The notes beneath the pieces are model-generated. The model searched no databases. It worked only from the letters and a program-made list of their open reading frames with translations, and was not told where the DNA came from. A stretch of 44,132 bases of DNA from Clostridiaceae bacterium (GTDB lineage: Bacteria; Bacillota; Clostridia; Lachnospirales; Lachnospiraceae), in contig CAJTGE010000043.1 in the NCBI GenBank assembly GCA_910575795.1, positions 1 to 44,132 of the forward strand, written 5' to 3'. The translations under genes and the position numbers were made by a program. Shown here piece after piece: positions 1-8,092 of this stretch (the first letter of the stretch is position 1; the number at the start of each line of letters is the position of its first letter).

Positions 1-107
1 CAGTTTTCGAGGTCAGGTAACGGATTGAAAAATAAGTCCGATGAACCTGATTTTTTAGTGTCCAAAATGACTTCAAATGGATGAAGATCAGGGTTTTCGG
101 ACAGTCT

Positions 108-116
108 GGGGGGGGG
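108..116 (+). repeat. G9 homopolymer at the 5' end of the glucosyltransferase
   Basis: Nine consecutive G residues lie 14 bases before the first usable ATG of the GtrII-like gene. ATG 77 would join the downstream frame with one extra G (or two fewer), and ATG 81 with one fewer G. Such tracts are prone to slippage during replication and also to sequencing error; the sequence alone does not separate the two. Confidence 0.7.
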
Positions 117-129
117 TACAGCCTTTACC

Positions 130-1425
130 ATGTACTGGGCGGGGATCATTTCCTCGTACTGCGTGTACAACTGGAGCGGGCGCAACAGGGAATACCGCTT
201 TTTCCACTATCTGTTCCCGCTGCTGTTTGTTTCCGCGCCTGTATGGACCGAACAGTTTTTATTCCTTCTGCAGGCGTTTGAGATCGCGTTTGCGGTTTTG
301 CTCTGCCTGGCCGCCGCGTTCTGCACCTCCCGCTGGGTTCAGAAATCAGAGCCGGTCTTTCTGGTTTTGGGCGTAATTTTTATGGTATGGGGATTCGGAT
401 CCTATCAGGCCATGTTTCCCCTGTATCTGTCGCTGTCGCTGACTGCTTTTGTGCTCTCCTATATCAATGGCCGGACGGAGGATGCGCTGCGGTGCGGCAT
501 AAAACATGCGCTGGCCTTTTTTGCCGGCTGTCTGCTGTACATGATTCTTGTTAAAGCGACAAAATATGCGGCCGGGGCGGATTCCGGCTATATTTCAGGC
601 ATGGTGCGCTGGAGAGCGGACGGTATCCGAAACTGCCTGTTTCATATCCGGCTGGAGCTTGTGCGCGTACTGAAGGGGAAATCCCTGTATTTCGGCAAGC
701 TATACCTGCCTGCCATGTGCCTGTGCGGGCTGCAGATGATGCGCCGGGGATGGAAACACAGAAAGAGTATCCGGGATTACCTCTGCTTTCTGTTTGGCCT
801 TGCGCTTCTGGCGCTGTCCCCGTTTTTCTTAAACCTGGCGACAGGAAACCTGCAGATGATCCGCGCGCATCTCGCATACCCGGCGGTGTCCGCGCTGTTT
901 CTGGCCCACTTAACCGTGCGGGAGCGCGGCAGGAGCGGCGCGAAAAGATGGAAAGCCCTTGGAATTGTACTTGCACAGGCGGCTTGTATCGCTGCGGCGG
1001 AGAGAAACGGGGTGCGCACGATCCAGCTCTATGAAAGCGCATGGGAGGCGTACCGGAATGATTTGATTACGGCTAACCGTATGTACGCGGACATCTGCGA
1101 GACCGCTGGCAGCGCGGATGTGTCAGAATGCATGGTGATATTTGTGGGAAAACGCGATGCCGGCCTGGCCGGGCAGGCGGCGGCTGAGGAGCTCTCCGGG
1201 CGGTCGTTCTTTGAAGTGGAGGCGCACACCGAGCTCGGGGGATCGGGGCGGATTGGAAGCTGGCTTCTGACCCTGGGCATGGATATGAGGGTGATGGGCG
1301 CGGAGGAAGGCGACAGGTATCTTGAGGCAATCGCATATATGGAAGGCGCGCCGGACTGGCCGGCAGAGGGGAGCGTCAGGAAAATGGGGGATGATGTGAT
1401 TGTTGTTAAAATGTCGGAGCCGTAG
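130..1425 (+). CDS. GtrII-like membrane glucosyltransferase, 5' end disrupted or missing
   Basis: A 431-residue frame with about eight hydrophobic segments in its first 300 residues, then a soluble tail of about 130 residues. The HYLFPLLFVSAP segment and the later GSYQAMFPLYLSL segment resemble the GtrII/glucosyl-transferase II family, integral membrane proteins that modify surface glycans with lipid-linked glucose. The ATG at 130 has no ribosome binding site and family members normally have more N-terminal sequence. The same frame is open from base 1 except for one TGA at 82-84. A run of nine G (108-116) lies just upstream; a length change there would shift frame and could join the downstream frame to ATG 77 or ATG 81. 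The gene may be truncated by the window edge, frameshifted or phase variable. The family call is moderate. Confidence 0.6.
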   Translation: MYWAGIISSYCVYNWSGRNREYRFFHYLFPLLFVSAPVWTEQFLFLLQAFEIAFAVLLCLAAAFCTSRWVQKSEPVFLVLGVIFMVWGFGSYQAMFPLYLSLSLTAFVLSYINGRTEDALRCGIKHALAFFAGCLLYMILVKATKYAAGADSGYISGMVRWRADGIRNCLFHIRLELVRVLKGKSLYFGKLYLPAMCLCGLQMMRRGWKHRKSIRDYLCFLFGLALLALSPFFLNLATGNLQMIRAHLAYPAVSALFLAHLTVRERGRSGAKRWKALGIVLAQAACIAAAERNGVRTIQLYESAWEAYRNDLITANRMYADICETAGSADVSECMVIFVGKRDAGLAGQAAAEELSGRSFFEVEAHTELGGSGRIGSWLLTLGMDMRVMGAEEGDRYLEAIAYMEGAPDWPAEGSVRKMGDDVIVVKMSEP

Positions 1426-1485
1426 TAATGCTTCAGGGGTTAATGTCATCTGAATTTAAGTTTGCAATATTGACTTTTTCAGAGC

Positions 1486-1514
1486 TTGCACATGTGAGAA
1501 ACATATGATATAAT
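1486..1514 (+). promoter_or_regulatory. Sigma-A type promoter of the SCIFF operon
   Basis: A TTGCAC -35 (1486-1491) and a perfect TATAAT -10 (1509-1514) are separated by 17 bp, about 70 bp upstream of the scfA start. It is the best promoter match between the glucosyltransferase and scfA. Confidence 0.75.
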
Positions 1515-1586
1515 TTCTTACGGCCTTGTCACGGAGAACAGGGCGGTTAGTTATGTATTTAATTTTAATCAGGAGGATATAGGGCG

Positions 1587-1733
1587 ATGAAACATGTAAA
1601 GACATTGAGCAAAAACACCTTGAAGGACAGCATGAAGAAGGGCGGCTGCGGCGAGTGCCAGACATCCTGCCAGTCTGCGTGCAAGACTTCCTGTACGGTG
1701 GGAAACCAGAGCTGTGAGAACAAAAACCGTTAG
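1587..1733 (+). CDS. scfA: SCIFF ranthipeptide precursor (six cysteines in forty-five residues)
   Basis: A 48-residue peptide preceded by AGGAGG at 1571-1576. The N-terminal half (MKHVKTLSKNTLKDSM) is the conserved leader and the C-terminal half carries six cysteines at 21, 24, 28, 32, 36 and 43, the hallmark of the SCIFF family found almost universally in Clostridia. The product is a ribosomally made, post-translationally modified peptide. The adjacent radical-SAM protein is its maturase; in the characterised clostridial homologue, as I recall it, a thioether joins Cys32 to Thr37, and both residues are present here at those positions. The mature peptide's cellular role is not known. A strong promoter lies upstream and a hairpin separates it from scfB. 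Confidence 0.95.
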   Translation: MKHVKTLSKNTLKDSMKKGGCGECQTSCQSACKTSCTVGNQSCENKNR

Positions 1734-1792
1734 AGCATTTTTCAAACACGCTCTGAAACAGCGCGTGACAACTGATACGGGAATGATCGGGA

Positions 1793-1848
1793 AGGCAGGC
1801 AAGGCAAATCCCCTGGAAGGCGGGGGCGTTTGCGTTGTCTGCCTGCCT
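1793..1848 (+). promoter_or_regulatory. Hairpin between scfA and scfB
   Basis: The arms AGGCAGGCA (from 1793) and TGCCTGCCT (ending 1848) pair perfectly and a further AAA/TTT-flanked inner stem is possible. There is no T tract, so it is not a classical terminator. Its position between the peptide gene and the maturase gene suggests mRNA processing or partial read-through that would give more peptide than enzyme; this is inference. Just after the scfA stop (1735-1760) lies a short copy of a GCATTTTTCAAACACGC motif, seen inverted near 21892. Confidence 0.5.
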
Positions 1849-1872
1849 GTGTTCAGATAAGGAGTAGATCGG

Positions 1873-3276
1873 GTGGTTCATCAATTTATCAACAATGGCT
1901 ATCATATGGTACTGGATGTCAACAGCGGTTCCGTTCATGAGGTGGATCCGCTTCTTTATGATACAATCAGGGCTCTTTCCGGCCGCGTGGCGGATATGCG
2001 AAAGCCCGCTCCCCTTTCGGAGGAGGCAAAGGCCGGGGCGGCGCAGGAGCTTTCCGGGCGCTACGGCGAAGAAGAGCTTGAGGAGGCGTTTGCGGATGTC
2101 CAGGAGCTGATCGACCGGGAGGAGCTCTTTGCGGCGGATGTCTATCAGGACTATGTGACGGATTTTAAGAAGCGGGAGACGGTGGTAAAGGCCCTGTGCC
2201 TGCATGTGGCGCATGACTGTAACCTTGCCTGCCGCTACTGCTTTGCGGAGGAAGGCGAGTACCACGGCCGCCGGGCCCTGATGAGCTTTGAGGTCGGGAA
2301 AAAGGCGCTGGATTTCCTGATTGAAAATTCCGGTTCGAGAAGGAATCTGGAGGTGGATTTTTTCGGCGGCGAGCCGCTTTTAAACTGGGATGTTGTAAAA
2401 CGGCTGGTGGAATACGGCCGTTCGCAGGAGGCGCCGCGCCAGAAGAAGTTCCGGTTTACGATCACCACGAACGGGGTATTATTAAATGAAGAGATCATGG
2501 AGTTCTGCAACCGGGAGATGAGCAATGTGGTCTTAAGCCTGGACGGCCGTCCGGAGGTGAATGACCGCATGCGCCCCTTCCGGGACGGGAGCGGGAGCTA
2601 CGCGCGGATTGTCCCTAAATTTCAGGAGTTTGCGGAGAAACGGGGAGAGAGGGACTATTTTGTGCGCGGTACGTTTACGAGGCATAACCTGGATTTTGCC
2701 GCGGATGTGCTGCATTTTGCGGATCTGGGCTTTGAAAAGCTTTCCGTTGAGCCGGTCGTGGCCCCTCCTGAGGAGGAGTACGCGATCCGACAGGAGGATC
2801 TGGAGCCGATCCTTTCGCAGTATGATTTGCTGGCCGCGGAGTATGTGAAGCGCCGCCGGGAGGGCAGAGGCTTTACCTTTTTCCACTTCATGCTGGATCT
2901 GGGACAGGGCCCGTGTGTGGCCAAGCGCCTGTCTGGCTGCGGCTCGGGTACGGAATATCTGGCGGTGACGCCTTGGGGCGATTTCTACCCCTGCCATCAG
3001 TTTGTCGGGCAGGAAAAGTTCCTGCTCGGGAATGTGGAGGACGGGGTTGTGAACACGCGGATTCGCGATGAATTTAAGCTCTGCAATGTCTATGCAAAGG
3101 AGAAATGCAGGGACTGCTTTGCGAGGTTTTACTGCAGCGGAGGCTGCGCGGCGAATTCCTGGAATTTCCATGGCTCCATCACGGACGCCTATGATATCGG
3201 GTGCGAGATGCAAAAGAAACGCATCGAATGCTCGATTATGATTCAGGCGGCCCTGGCAGAGGAGGCCGCGGAGTGA
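1873..3276 (+). CDS. scfB: SCIFF maturase, radical SAM/SPASM ranthipeptide synthase
   Basis: A 467-residue enzyme starting at GTG 1873 behind AAGGAG. Residues 1-90 look like the peptide-binding (RRE/PqqD-like) region. The radical-SAM cluster CX3CX2C is at Cys116, Cys120 and Cys123 (motif CNLACRYC) and binds the 4Fe-4S that cleaves S-adenosylmethionine. The FFGGEP segment is typical of SPASM-type peptide maturases. The C-terminal third has the cysteine-rich SPASM domain (YPCHQF, then CRDCFARFYCSGGC), which holds auxiliary clusters. It installs thioether crosslinks in the SCIFF peptide encoded directly upstream. Length and architecture match the family. secDF follows after 79 bp, which include a GC-rich hairpin (near 3282-3304) and GGAG. 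Confidence 0.95.
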   Translation: MVHQFINNGYHMVLDVNSGSVHEVDPLLYDTIRALSGRVADMRKPAPLSEEAKAGAAQELSGRYGEEELEEAFADVQELIDREELFAADVYQDYVTDFKKRETVVKALCLHVAHDCNLACRYCFAEEGEYHGRRALMSFEVGKKALDFLIENSGSRRNLEVDFFGGEPLLNWDVVKRLVEYGRSQEAPRQKKFRFTITTNGVLLNEEIMEFCNREMSNVVLSLDGRPEVNDRMRPFRDGSGSYARIVPKFQEFAEKRGERDYFVRGTFTRHNLDFAADVLHFADLGFEKLSVEPVVAPPEEEYAIRQEDLEPILSQYDLLAAEYVKRRREGRGFTFFHFMLDLGQGPCVAKRLSGCGSGTEYLAVTPWGDFYPCHQFVGQEKFLLGNVEDGVVNTRIRDEFKLCNVYAKEKCRDCFARFYCSGGCAANSWNFHGSITDAYDIGCEMQKKRIECSIMIQAALAEEAAE

Positions 3277-3355
3277 CAGAGCCGCCGGCGAGGCTTCGGC
3301 GGCGCGGCGCGGGATCCGCGCGGCAGATGAAAATGCATGAATAAAGGAGAAAACA

Positions 3356-5488
3356 ATGAAAAACAAGAAAGGAAAGAGCCTTTTGGGACTGGCGCTCCTG
3401 ATCGCGGCGATCGGCCTGTTCGGGTATTTCGGATATTCGACCATGAGCGCGATCAAGCTGGGCCTTGACCTGGCGGGCGGCGTCAGCATCACGTACCAGG
3501 CCAAGGAGGCCAATCCGTCGGCTGAGGATATGTCTGACACGATCTACAAGCTTCGGCTGAGGGTGGAGAATTACAGCAGCGAGGCGGAGGTATACCAGGA
3601 GGGCGTCAACCGCATTAATGTGGACATCCCCGGCGTATCGGACGCGAACGCGATTTTACAGGATCTCGGGCAGCCGGGCTCCCTGGTGTTCATGGATTCC
3701 GAGGGAAACCAGATCCTCGAGGGACGGCAGGTGACCAGCGCCAAGGGCGGCATCATTGACCAGAACGGCGTAAAGGAGTATGTGGTTCAGCTCGCCTTTG
3801 ACGAGGAGGGGACCAAAGCCTTTGCGGACGCCACGACAAACGGAGTGGGGAAGCCGATCTATATCATCTATGACGGCCGGATCATTTCCTATCCCATGGT
3901 GCGCGAGCCGATCACAGGCGGGCAGTGCCGGATTGACGGCATGGCGGACTTAAAGGAAGCGGAGGAACTGGCGTCCAACATCCGCATCGGCTCGCTTTCC
4001 CTGGAGCTTGAAGAGCTGCGCTCGAATGTGGTGGGCGCAAAGCTGGGCCAGGAGGCGATTTCGACCAGCTTAAAGGCAGGCGCGATCGGTTTTGCCATTG
4101 TCGTGGTATTTATGATCGCCGTGTATCTGATCCCGGGCGTCGCGGCCTCCCTGGCGCTCTGCCTGTATGTGGGGCTGATTCTGGTGCTCCTTAAGGCCTT
4201 TGAGATCACCCTGACGCTTCCGGGCGTGGCCGGCATCGTTCTTTCCATCGGCATGGCCGTGGACGCGAACGTTATTATTTTCACGCGTATCAAGGAGGAG
4301 ATCGGCGTGGGGAAGACGGTGAAGTCTGCGATTAAGACGGGCTTTGCCAAGGCATTGTCCGCGATCATCGACGGAAATGTCACCACCCTGATCGCGGCGG
4401 CGGTCCTGTTCTGGAGAGGCTCCGGCACGGTGAAGGGCTTTGCCTCCACGCTGGCGCTGGGTATTGTGCTCTCCATGGTGACAGCGCTGTTTATCACGAA
4501 GTTTGCGCTGAACTGCCTGTACGGGGCGGGATTTGAGGATGTGAAATTCTATGGCGTCCGTAAGGATATCGCCGCCAGGCCGTTCTTAAAATCGAGAAAG
4601 GCGTTCTTCGGCGTTTCTCTGCTTCTTATCGTGGCCGGCTTTGCGGCTATGGGCGTGAACCGCGCCTCCACGGGAGCGATACTCAATTACGGCATGGAAT
4701 TCCGGGGCGGCACATCCACCAATGTGACCTTTAATGAGGATTTATCCCTGGAGCGCATCTCCTCCGAGGTGGTTCCGGTGGTGGAGCAGATCACGGGCGA
4801 GGCCGGCACGCAGACGCAGAAGGTGGCCGGGACAAATGAGGTGATTATCAAGACAAGAACCCTGAACATGGAGGAAAGGGAGGCGCTGGATACGGCGCTG
4901 GCGGACAAATTCGGCGTGGATCCGGAGCTTATCACCGCGGACAGCATTTCCGGCGCGATCAGCGCGGAGATGAAGCGCGACGCCATCGTGGCCGTGACGA
5001 TCGCGACGATCTGCATGCTGATCTATATCTGGTTCCGGTTCAGCAATATCACCTTTGCGGCGAGCGCGGTTCTGGCCCTGGTACATGACGTGCTGGTGGT
5101 GCTGACGTTCTACGCGGCCCTTAAATGGTCCATCAGCTCTACGTTTATCGCCTGTATGCTGACCATCGTGGGTTATTCCATCAACGCGACGATCGTGATT
5201 TTTGACCGTATCCGCGAAAACATGAAGCTGAAAAAGTATAACCAGACCATTGAAGATGTGGTGAACTTAAGTATAACCCAGACCTTTACGAGAAGCATCA
5301 ATACCTCCCTGACGACCTTTATCATGGTGTTTGTGCTGTTTGTGATGGGCGTGTCCTCCATCCGCGAATTTGCGCTTCCGATGATGGTCGGAATCGTGTG
5401 CGGAACGTATTCTTCTGTGTTCCTGACCGGCGCGATGTGGTATGTATTCAGCCAGAAGAAGGAGAAAAAGAATACGGATGGAGTATAA
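3356..5488 (+). CDS. secDF: Protein translocase subunit SecDF (fused SecD and SecF)
   Basis: A 710-residue inner-membrane protein that uses the proton gradient to pull preproteins out of the SecYEG channel. The SecD half (about residues 1-400) shows a first transmembrane helix, the GLDLAGG motif, a large external P1-type domain and a block of helices. The SecF half (about 415-700) restarts with a helix, then MEFRGGTS and five further helices including DRIREN. Fusion of the two halves into one chain is common in Firmicutes. The start has AAAGGAG upstream. It sits between the SCIFF genes and tgt/yajC, a conserved clostridial neighbourhood, and its last codons overlap the tgt start. Confidence 0.95.
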   Translation: MKNKKGKSLLGLALLIAAIGLFGYFGYSTMSAIKLGLDLAGGVSITYQAKEANPSAEDMSDTIYKLRLRVENYSSEAEVYQEGVNRINVDIPGVSDANAILQDLGQPGSLVFMDSEGNQILEGRQVTSAKGGIIDQNGVKEYVVQLAFDEEGTKAFADATTNGVGKPIYIIYDGRIISYPMVREPITGGQCRIDGMADLKEAEELASNIRIGSLSLELEELRSNVVGAKLGQEAISTSLKAGAIGFAIVVVFMIAVYLIPGVAASLALCLYVGLILVLLKAFEITLTLPGVAGIVLSIGMAVDANVIIFTRIKEEIGVGKTVKSAIKTGFAKALSAIIDGNVTTLIAAAVLFWRGSGTVKGFASTLALGIVLSMVTALFITKFALNCLYGAGFEDVKFYGVRKDIAARPFLKSRKAFFGVSLLLIVAGFAAMGVNRASTGAILNYGMEFRGGTSTNVTFNEDLSLERISSEVVPVVEQITGEAGTQTQKVAGTNEVIIKTRTLNMEEREALDTALADKFGVDPELITADSISGAISAEMKRDAIVAVTIATICMLIYIWFRFSNITFAASAVLALVHDVLVVLTFYAALKWSISSTFIACMLTIVGYSINATIVIFDRIRENMKLKKYNQTIEDVVNLSITQTFTRSINTSLTTFIMVFVLFVMGVSSIREFALPMMVGIVCGTYSSVFLTGAMWYVFSQKKEKKNTDGV

Positions 5489-6626
5489 GATTGAGTACAG
5501 GGACCGGCGCGCCAAACGGGCGCGGATGAAAACCGTGCATGGGATGATTGAGACGCCGGTGTTTATGAATGTGGGAACCGTGGCGGCCATTAAGGGCGCG
5601 GTTTCCACGGATGATTTAAGGCAGATCGGGACGCAGGTGGAACTGTCCAATACGTATCATCTGCATGTGCGCACGGGCGATGCGCTGATTAAGCGCTTTG
5701 GGGGCCTGCACCGGTTTATGAACTGGGATCGGCCGATTCTGACGGATTCGGGCGGGTTCCAAGTGTTTTCGCTTGCGGGCCTTAGGAAGATTAAGGAAGA
5801 GGGCGTTTATTTCCAGTCCCATATCGACGGACGCCGGATTTTTATGGGGCCTGAGGAGAGCATGCAGATTCAGTCCAATCTGGGCTCTACCATCGCCATG
5901 GCTTTTGACGAGTGCCCTCCGAGTCTGGCGGACCGGGCTTATGTGCAGGCTTCTGTGGACCGGACGACGAGATGGCTTGAGCGGTGCCGGGCGGAGCTTT
6001 CGCGCCTGAACGGCCTGGAGGACACGATCAACCGGGAGCAGCTTTTGTTCGGCATCAACCAGGGCGCGATTTATGAGGATATCCGCATCCGCCACGCGGA
6101 GGCGATCAGCCGCATGAACTTAGACGGCTACGCCATAGGCGGCCTGGCCGTGGGGGAGAGCCATGAGGAGATGTACCGGATCCTCGACGCGGTGGTTCCC
6201 TGCCTTCCGGGCGACAAGCCGGTGTACTTAATGGGCGTGGGAACCCCGGCCAATATCCTGGAAGCCGTGGAGCGCGGGGTGGATTTCTTTGACTGCGTTT
6301 ATCCGTCGAGAAACGGGCGCCACAGCCATGTATACACGAACCATGGGAAGCTGAACCTTCTGAATTCCAAATATGAGCTGGACGCCCGCCCGATTGAGGA
6401 GGGGTGCGGCTGTCCGGCGTGCCGTTCGTACTCAAGAGCCTATATCCGGCATCTGTTTAAGGCAAAAGAAATGCTCGGCATGCGATTATGTGTATTGCAT
6501 AATTTGTATTTTTATAATAAAATGATGGAGGAGATTCGCGACGCCATCGAACATCAGTGTTTTGCGGAGTACAAGGAGCAGAAGCTGGCCGGCATGGCCG
6601 CCGGGGAGAATCAGGCCGAATCATGA
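5478..6626 (+). CDS. tgt: tRNA-guanine transglycosylase (queuine tRNA-ribosyltransferase)
   Basis: A 382-residue enzyme that exchanges guanine 34 of GUN-anticodon tRNAs for preQ1 in queuosine synthesis. The DSGGFQVFSL substrate-binding motif and the FDCVYPSRN segment with the nucleophilic Asp are clear. The C-terminal zinc site is CGCPAC followed about 25 residues later by LHN. I chose ATG 5478, which follows GGAG and overlaps the secDF stop by 11 bases; a longer frame from 5442 adds only residues read from the secDF end. It is followed by yajC. Confidence 0.95.
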   Translation: MEYKIEYRDRRAKRARMKTVHGMIETPVFMNVGTVAAIKGAVSTDDLRQIGTQVELSNTYHLHVRTGDALIKRFGGLHRFMNWDRPILTDSGGFQVFSLAGLRKIKEEGVYFQSHIDGRRIFMGPEESMQIQSNLGSTIAMAFDECPPSLADRAYVQASVDRTTRWLERCRAELSRLNGLEDTINREQLLFGINQGAIYEDIRIRHAEAISRMNLDGYAIGGLAVGESHEEMYRILDAVVPCLPGDKPVYLMGVGTPANILEAVERGVDFFDCVYPSRNGRHSHVYTNHGKLNLLNSKYELDARPIEEGCGCPACRSYSRAYIRHLFKAKEMLGMRLCVLHNLYFYNKMMEEIRDAIEHQCFAEYKEQKLAGMAAGENQAES

Positions 6627-6675
6627 TTAGACACAGCGCGGCGAGGCGGCGCAGGTGGCGAAAGGAGGAAAAGGC

Positions 6676-6948
6676 ATGAATACAATGGGATGGATTATTT
6701 ATTTTATCTTTATTATAGGACTGATGTATTTACTGGCAATCAGACCTCAGCAGAAGGAAAAGAAAAAAGCGCAGGAGCTGATGGCCAGCGTTGCGGTGGG
6801 CGACAGTGTTCTGACATCCAGCGGTTTTTACGGCGTGATTATTGATATGACGGACGACACTGTGATTGTGGAGTTTGGAAGCAATAAGAACTGCCGGATA
6901 CCGATGCGCAAGGACGCCATTGTCCAGGTAGAAAAGCCGGAGCTGTAA
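6676..6948 (+). CDS. yajC: Preprotein translocase subunit YajC
   Basis: A 90-residue protein with one N-terminal transmembrane helix (about residues 5-23), the conserved IRPQQKEKK junction and a small SH3-like cytosolic domain (VGDSVLTSSGFYGVI). YajC associates with SecDF. ATG 6676 sits at good spacing from AAAGGAGG (6661-6668); the upstream in-frame ATG at 6655 would place that Shine-Dalgarno inside the gene and was rejected. It is the last gene of the scfA-scfB-secDF-tgt-yajC unit and a terminator follows. Confidence 0.95.
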   Translation: MNTMGWIIYFIFIIGLMYLLAIRPQQKEKKKAQELMASVAVGDSVLTSSGFYGVIIDMTDDTVIVEFGSNKNCRIPMRKDAIVQVEKPEL

Positions 6949-7000
6949 GGCCCTGGCCGGATGCTGTGCAGGCGATGCAGAGCGGAAGGATAACCGGAAG

Positions 7001-7039
7001 GTGCATGGAACGTGAGAGTTTACGTCCATGCACTTTTTT
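7001..7039 (+). terminator. Rho-independent terminator after yajC
   Basis: GTGCATGGA (7001-7009) pairs with TCCATGCAC (7025-7033), the stem extends by ACG/CGT around a bulge, and six T follow. It closes the SCIFF-Sec-tgt operon. Confidence 0.9.
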
Positions 7040-7087
7040 GTAATTGGATGCGGCGGCGCTTGTATTTGACAGGATAAAAGGAGCGGG

Positions 7088-8029
7088 ATGAAGGATACAA
7101 AGGTAAAGCGGCATCCGGTTTTTGCGGCGGCTGTGAATCTGGAACTGATGGAGAGCCGGGACGGGCTGGTATTTGAAAGAGAATACAATTTAAACACAAA
7201 ACCACTGGAAATTGACTTGCTGATCATCAGAAAAGATAAAACGACCCGGGTAGAAAATGAAATAGGACATATATTCAGGGGGCATAACATACTTGAGTAC
7301 AAATTGCCGGAGGATCATCTGAATATCGACAGCTTCTATAAGGCGCAGGCATACGCGGCCCTGTATAAATCGTATGGGGAAACGGTGGACGCTATTAAGG
7401 CGGATGATATAACGGTTACGCTTGTGCGCGAGGCAAGGCCCAAAGGGCTGTTTCATTATTTTGAGGAAAACGGCTGCCAGGTACAAAAAGGCGGCAGGGG
7501 AATCTATTATATCAAAGGCGCTGTGCTGTTTGAAACGCAGCTTATTGTCAGCGGGGAACTGGACAAAAAGAGCCATATCTGGCTTGGGGCCTTATCGGAT
7601 AGGATGGAGAGAGCGGATCTGGAAAAGCTTTTAGAAAACATCCGGACGCTGAAAGAAGAAACAGACCGGGATCTGGCGGATTCTGTGTTGGAAGTAAGCA
7701 TTGGAGCCAATAAAGAGATAGTCGAAGAGCTGATAGGAGATGAGAGTATGTGTCAGGCATTGATGGAGCTTTTGGAGCCTCAGATTCAAAAGAGGGAAAA
7801 GGCATTGGAACAGGCGTTATTAAAAAAAGGGATGAAGGAAGGGATAAAAGAGGGGATGAAAAAAGGAATTCAGGGCACAGTGGCGGCCCTGAGGGATTTT
7901 GGCCATGCGGATGCAGAGATTAAAACAGCGATTATGAATAATTACAGCCTGACGCAGGAAGAGGCGGAACGTTATCTGAAGGCCCTTCCAGAAAAGATGG
8001 CTGCTCAGGAACCTCAGTATGAGAATTAA
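7088..8029 (+). CDS. PD-(D/E)XK nuclease-like protein, function unknown
   Basis: A 313-residue protein starting after AAAAGGAG. The N-terminal 100 residues have the layout of a PD-(D/E)XK fold: IDLLII with Asp43, then an ExK motif EYK at Glu70-Lys72 within GHNILEYK. The middle is predicted mixed alpha/beta. The C-terminus has a charged helical stretch of GMKEG/GIKEG repeats (about 255-275), as seen in Rpn/PD-(D/E)XK transposase-like families of gut Firmicutes. Those relatives are linked to DNA cleavage or recombination, but no activity can be asserted here. It stands alone between the yajC terminator and leuB, 63 bp upstream of leuB, with no partner gene or recognisable transposon ends. Confidence 0.65.
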   Translation: MKDTKVKRHPVFAAAVNLELMESRDGLVFEREYNLNTKPLEIDLLIIRKDKTTRVENEIGHIFRGHNILEYKLPEDHLNIDSFYKAQAYAALYKSYGETVDAIKADDITVTLVREARPKGLFHYFEENGCQVQKGGRGIYYIKGAVLFETQLIVSGELDKKSHIWLGALSDRMERADLEKLLENIRTLKEETDRDLADSVLEVSIGANKEIVEELIGDESMCQALMELLEPQIQKREKALEQALLKKGMKEGIKEGMKKGIQGTVAALRDFGHADAEIKTAIMNNYSLTQEEAERYLKALPEKMAAQEPQYEN

Positions 8030-8092
8030 GTAATGGCCAAGGCCGTCTGAGCGGTTATGGCAGTTGAATGAATGATAGAGGAGGATGCGGAA

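Noticed and set aside
2533..3540. Minus-strand open frame of 335 codons opposite scfB and secDF
   Set aside because: It spans two clear plus-strand genes and their gap, and its composition is that of a reverse-strand shadow in GC-rich DNA.
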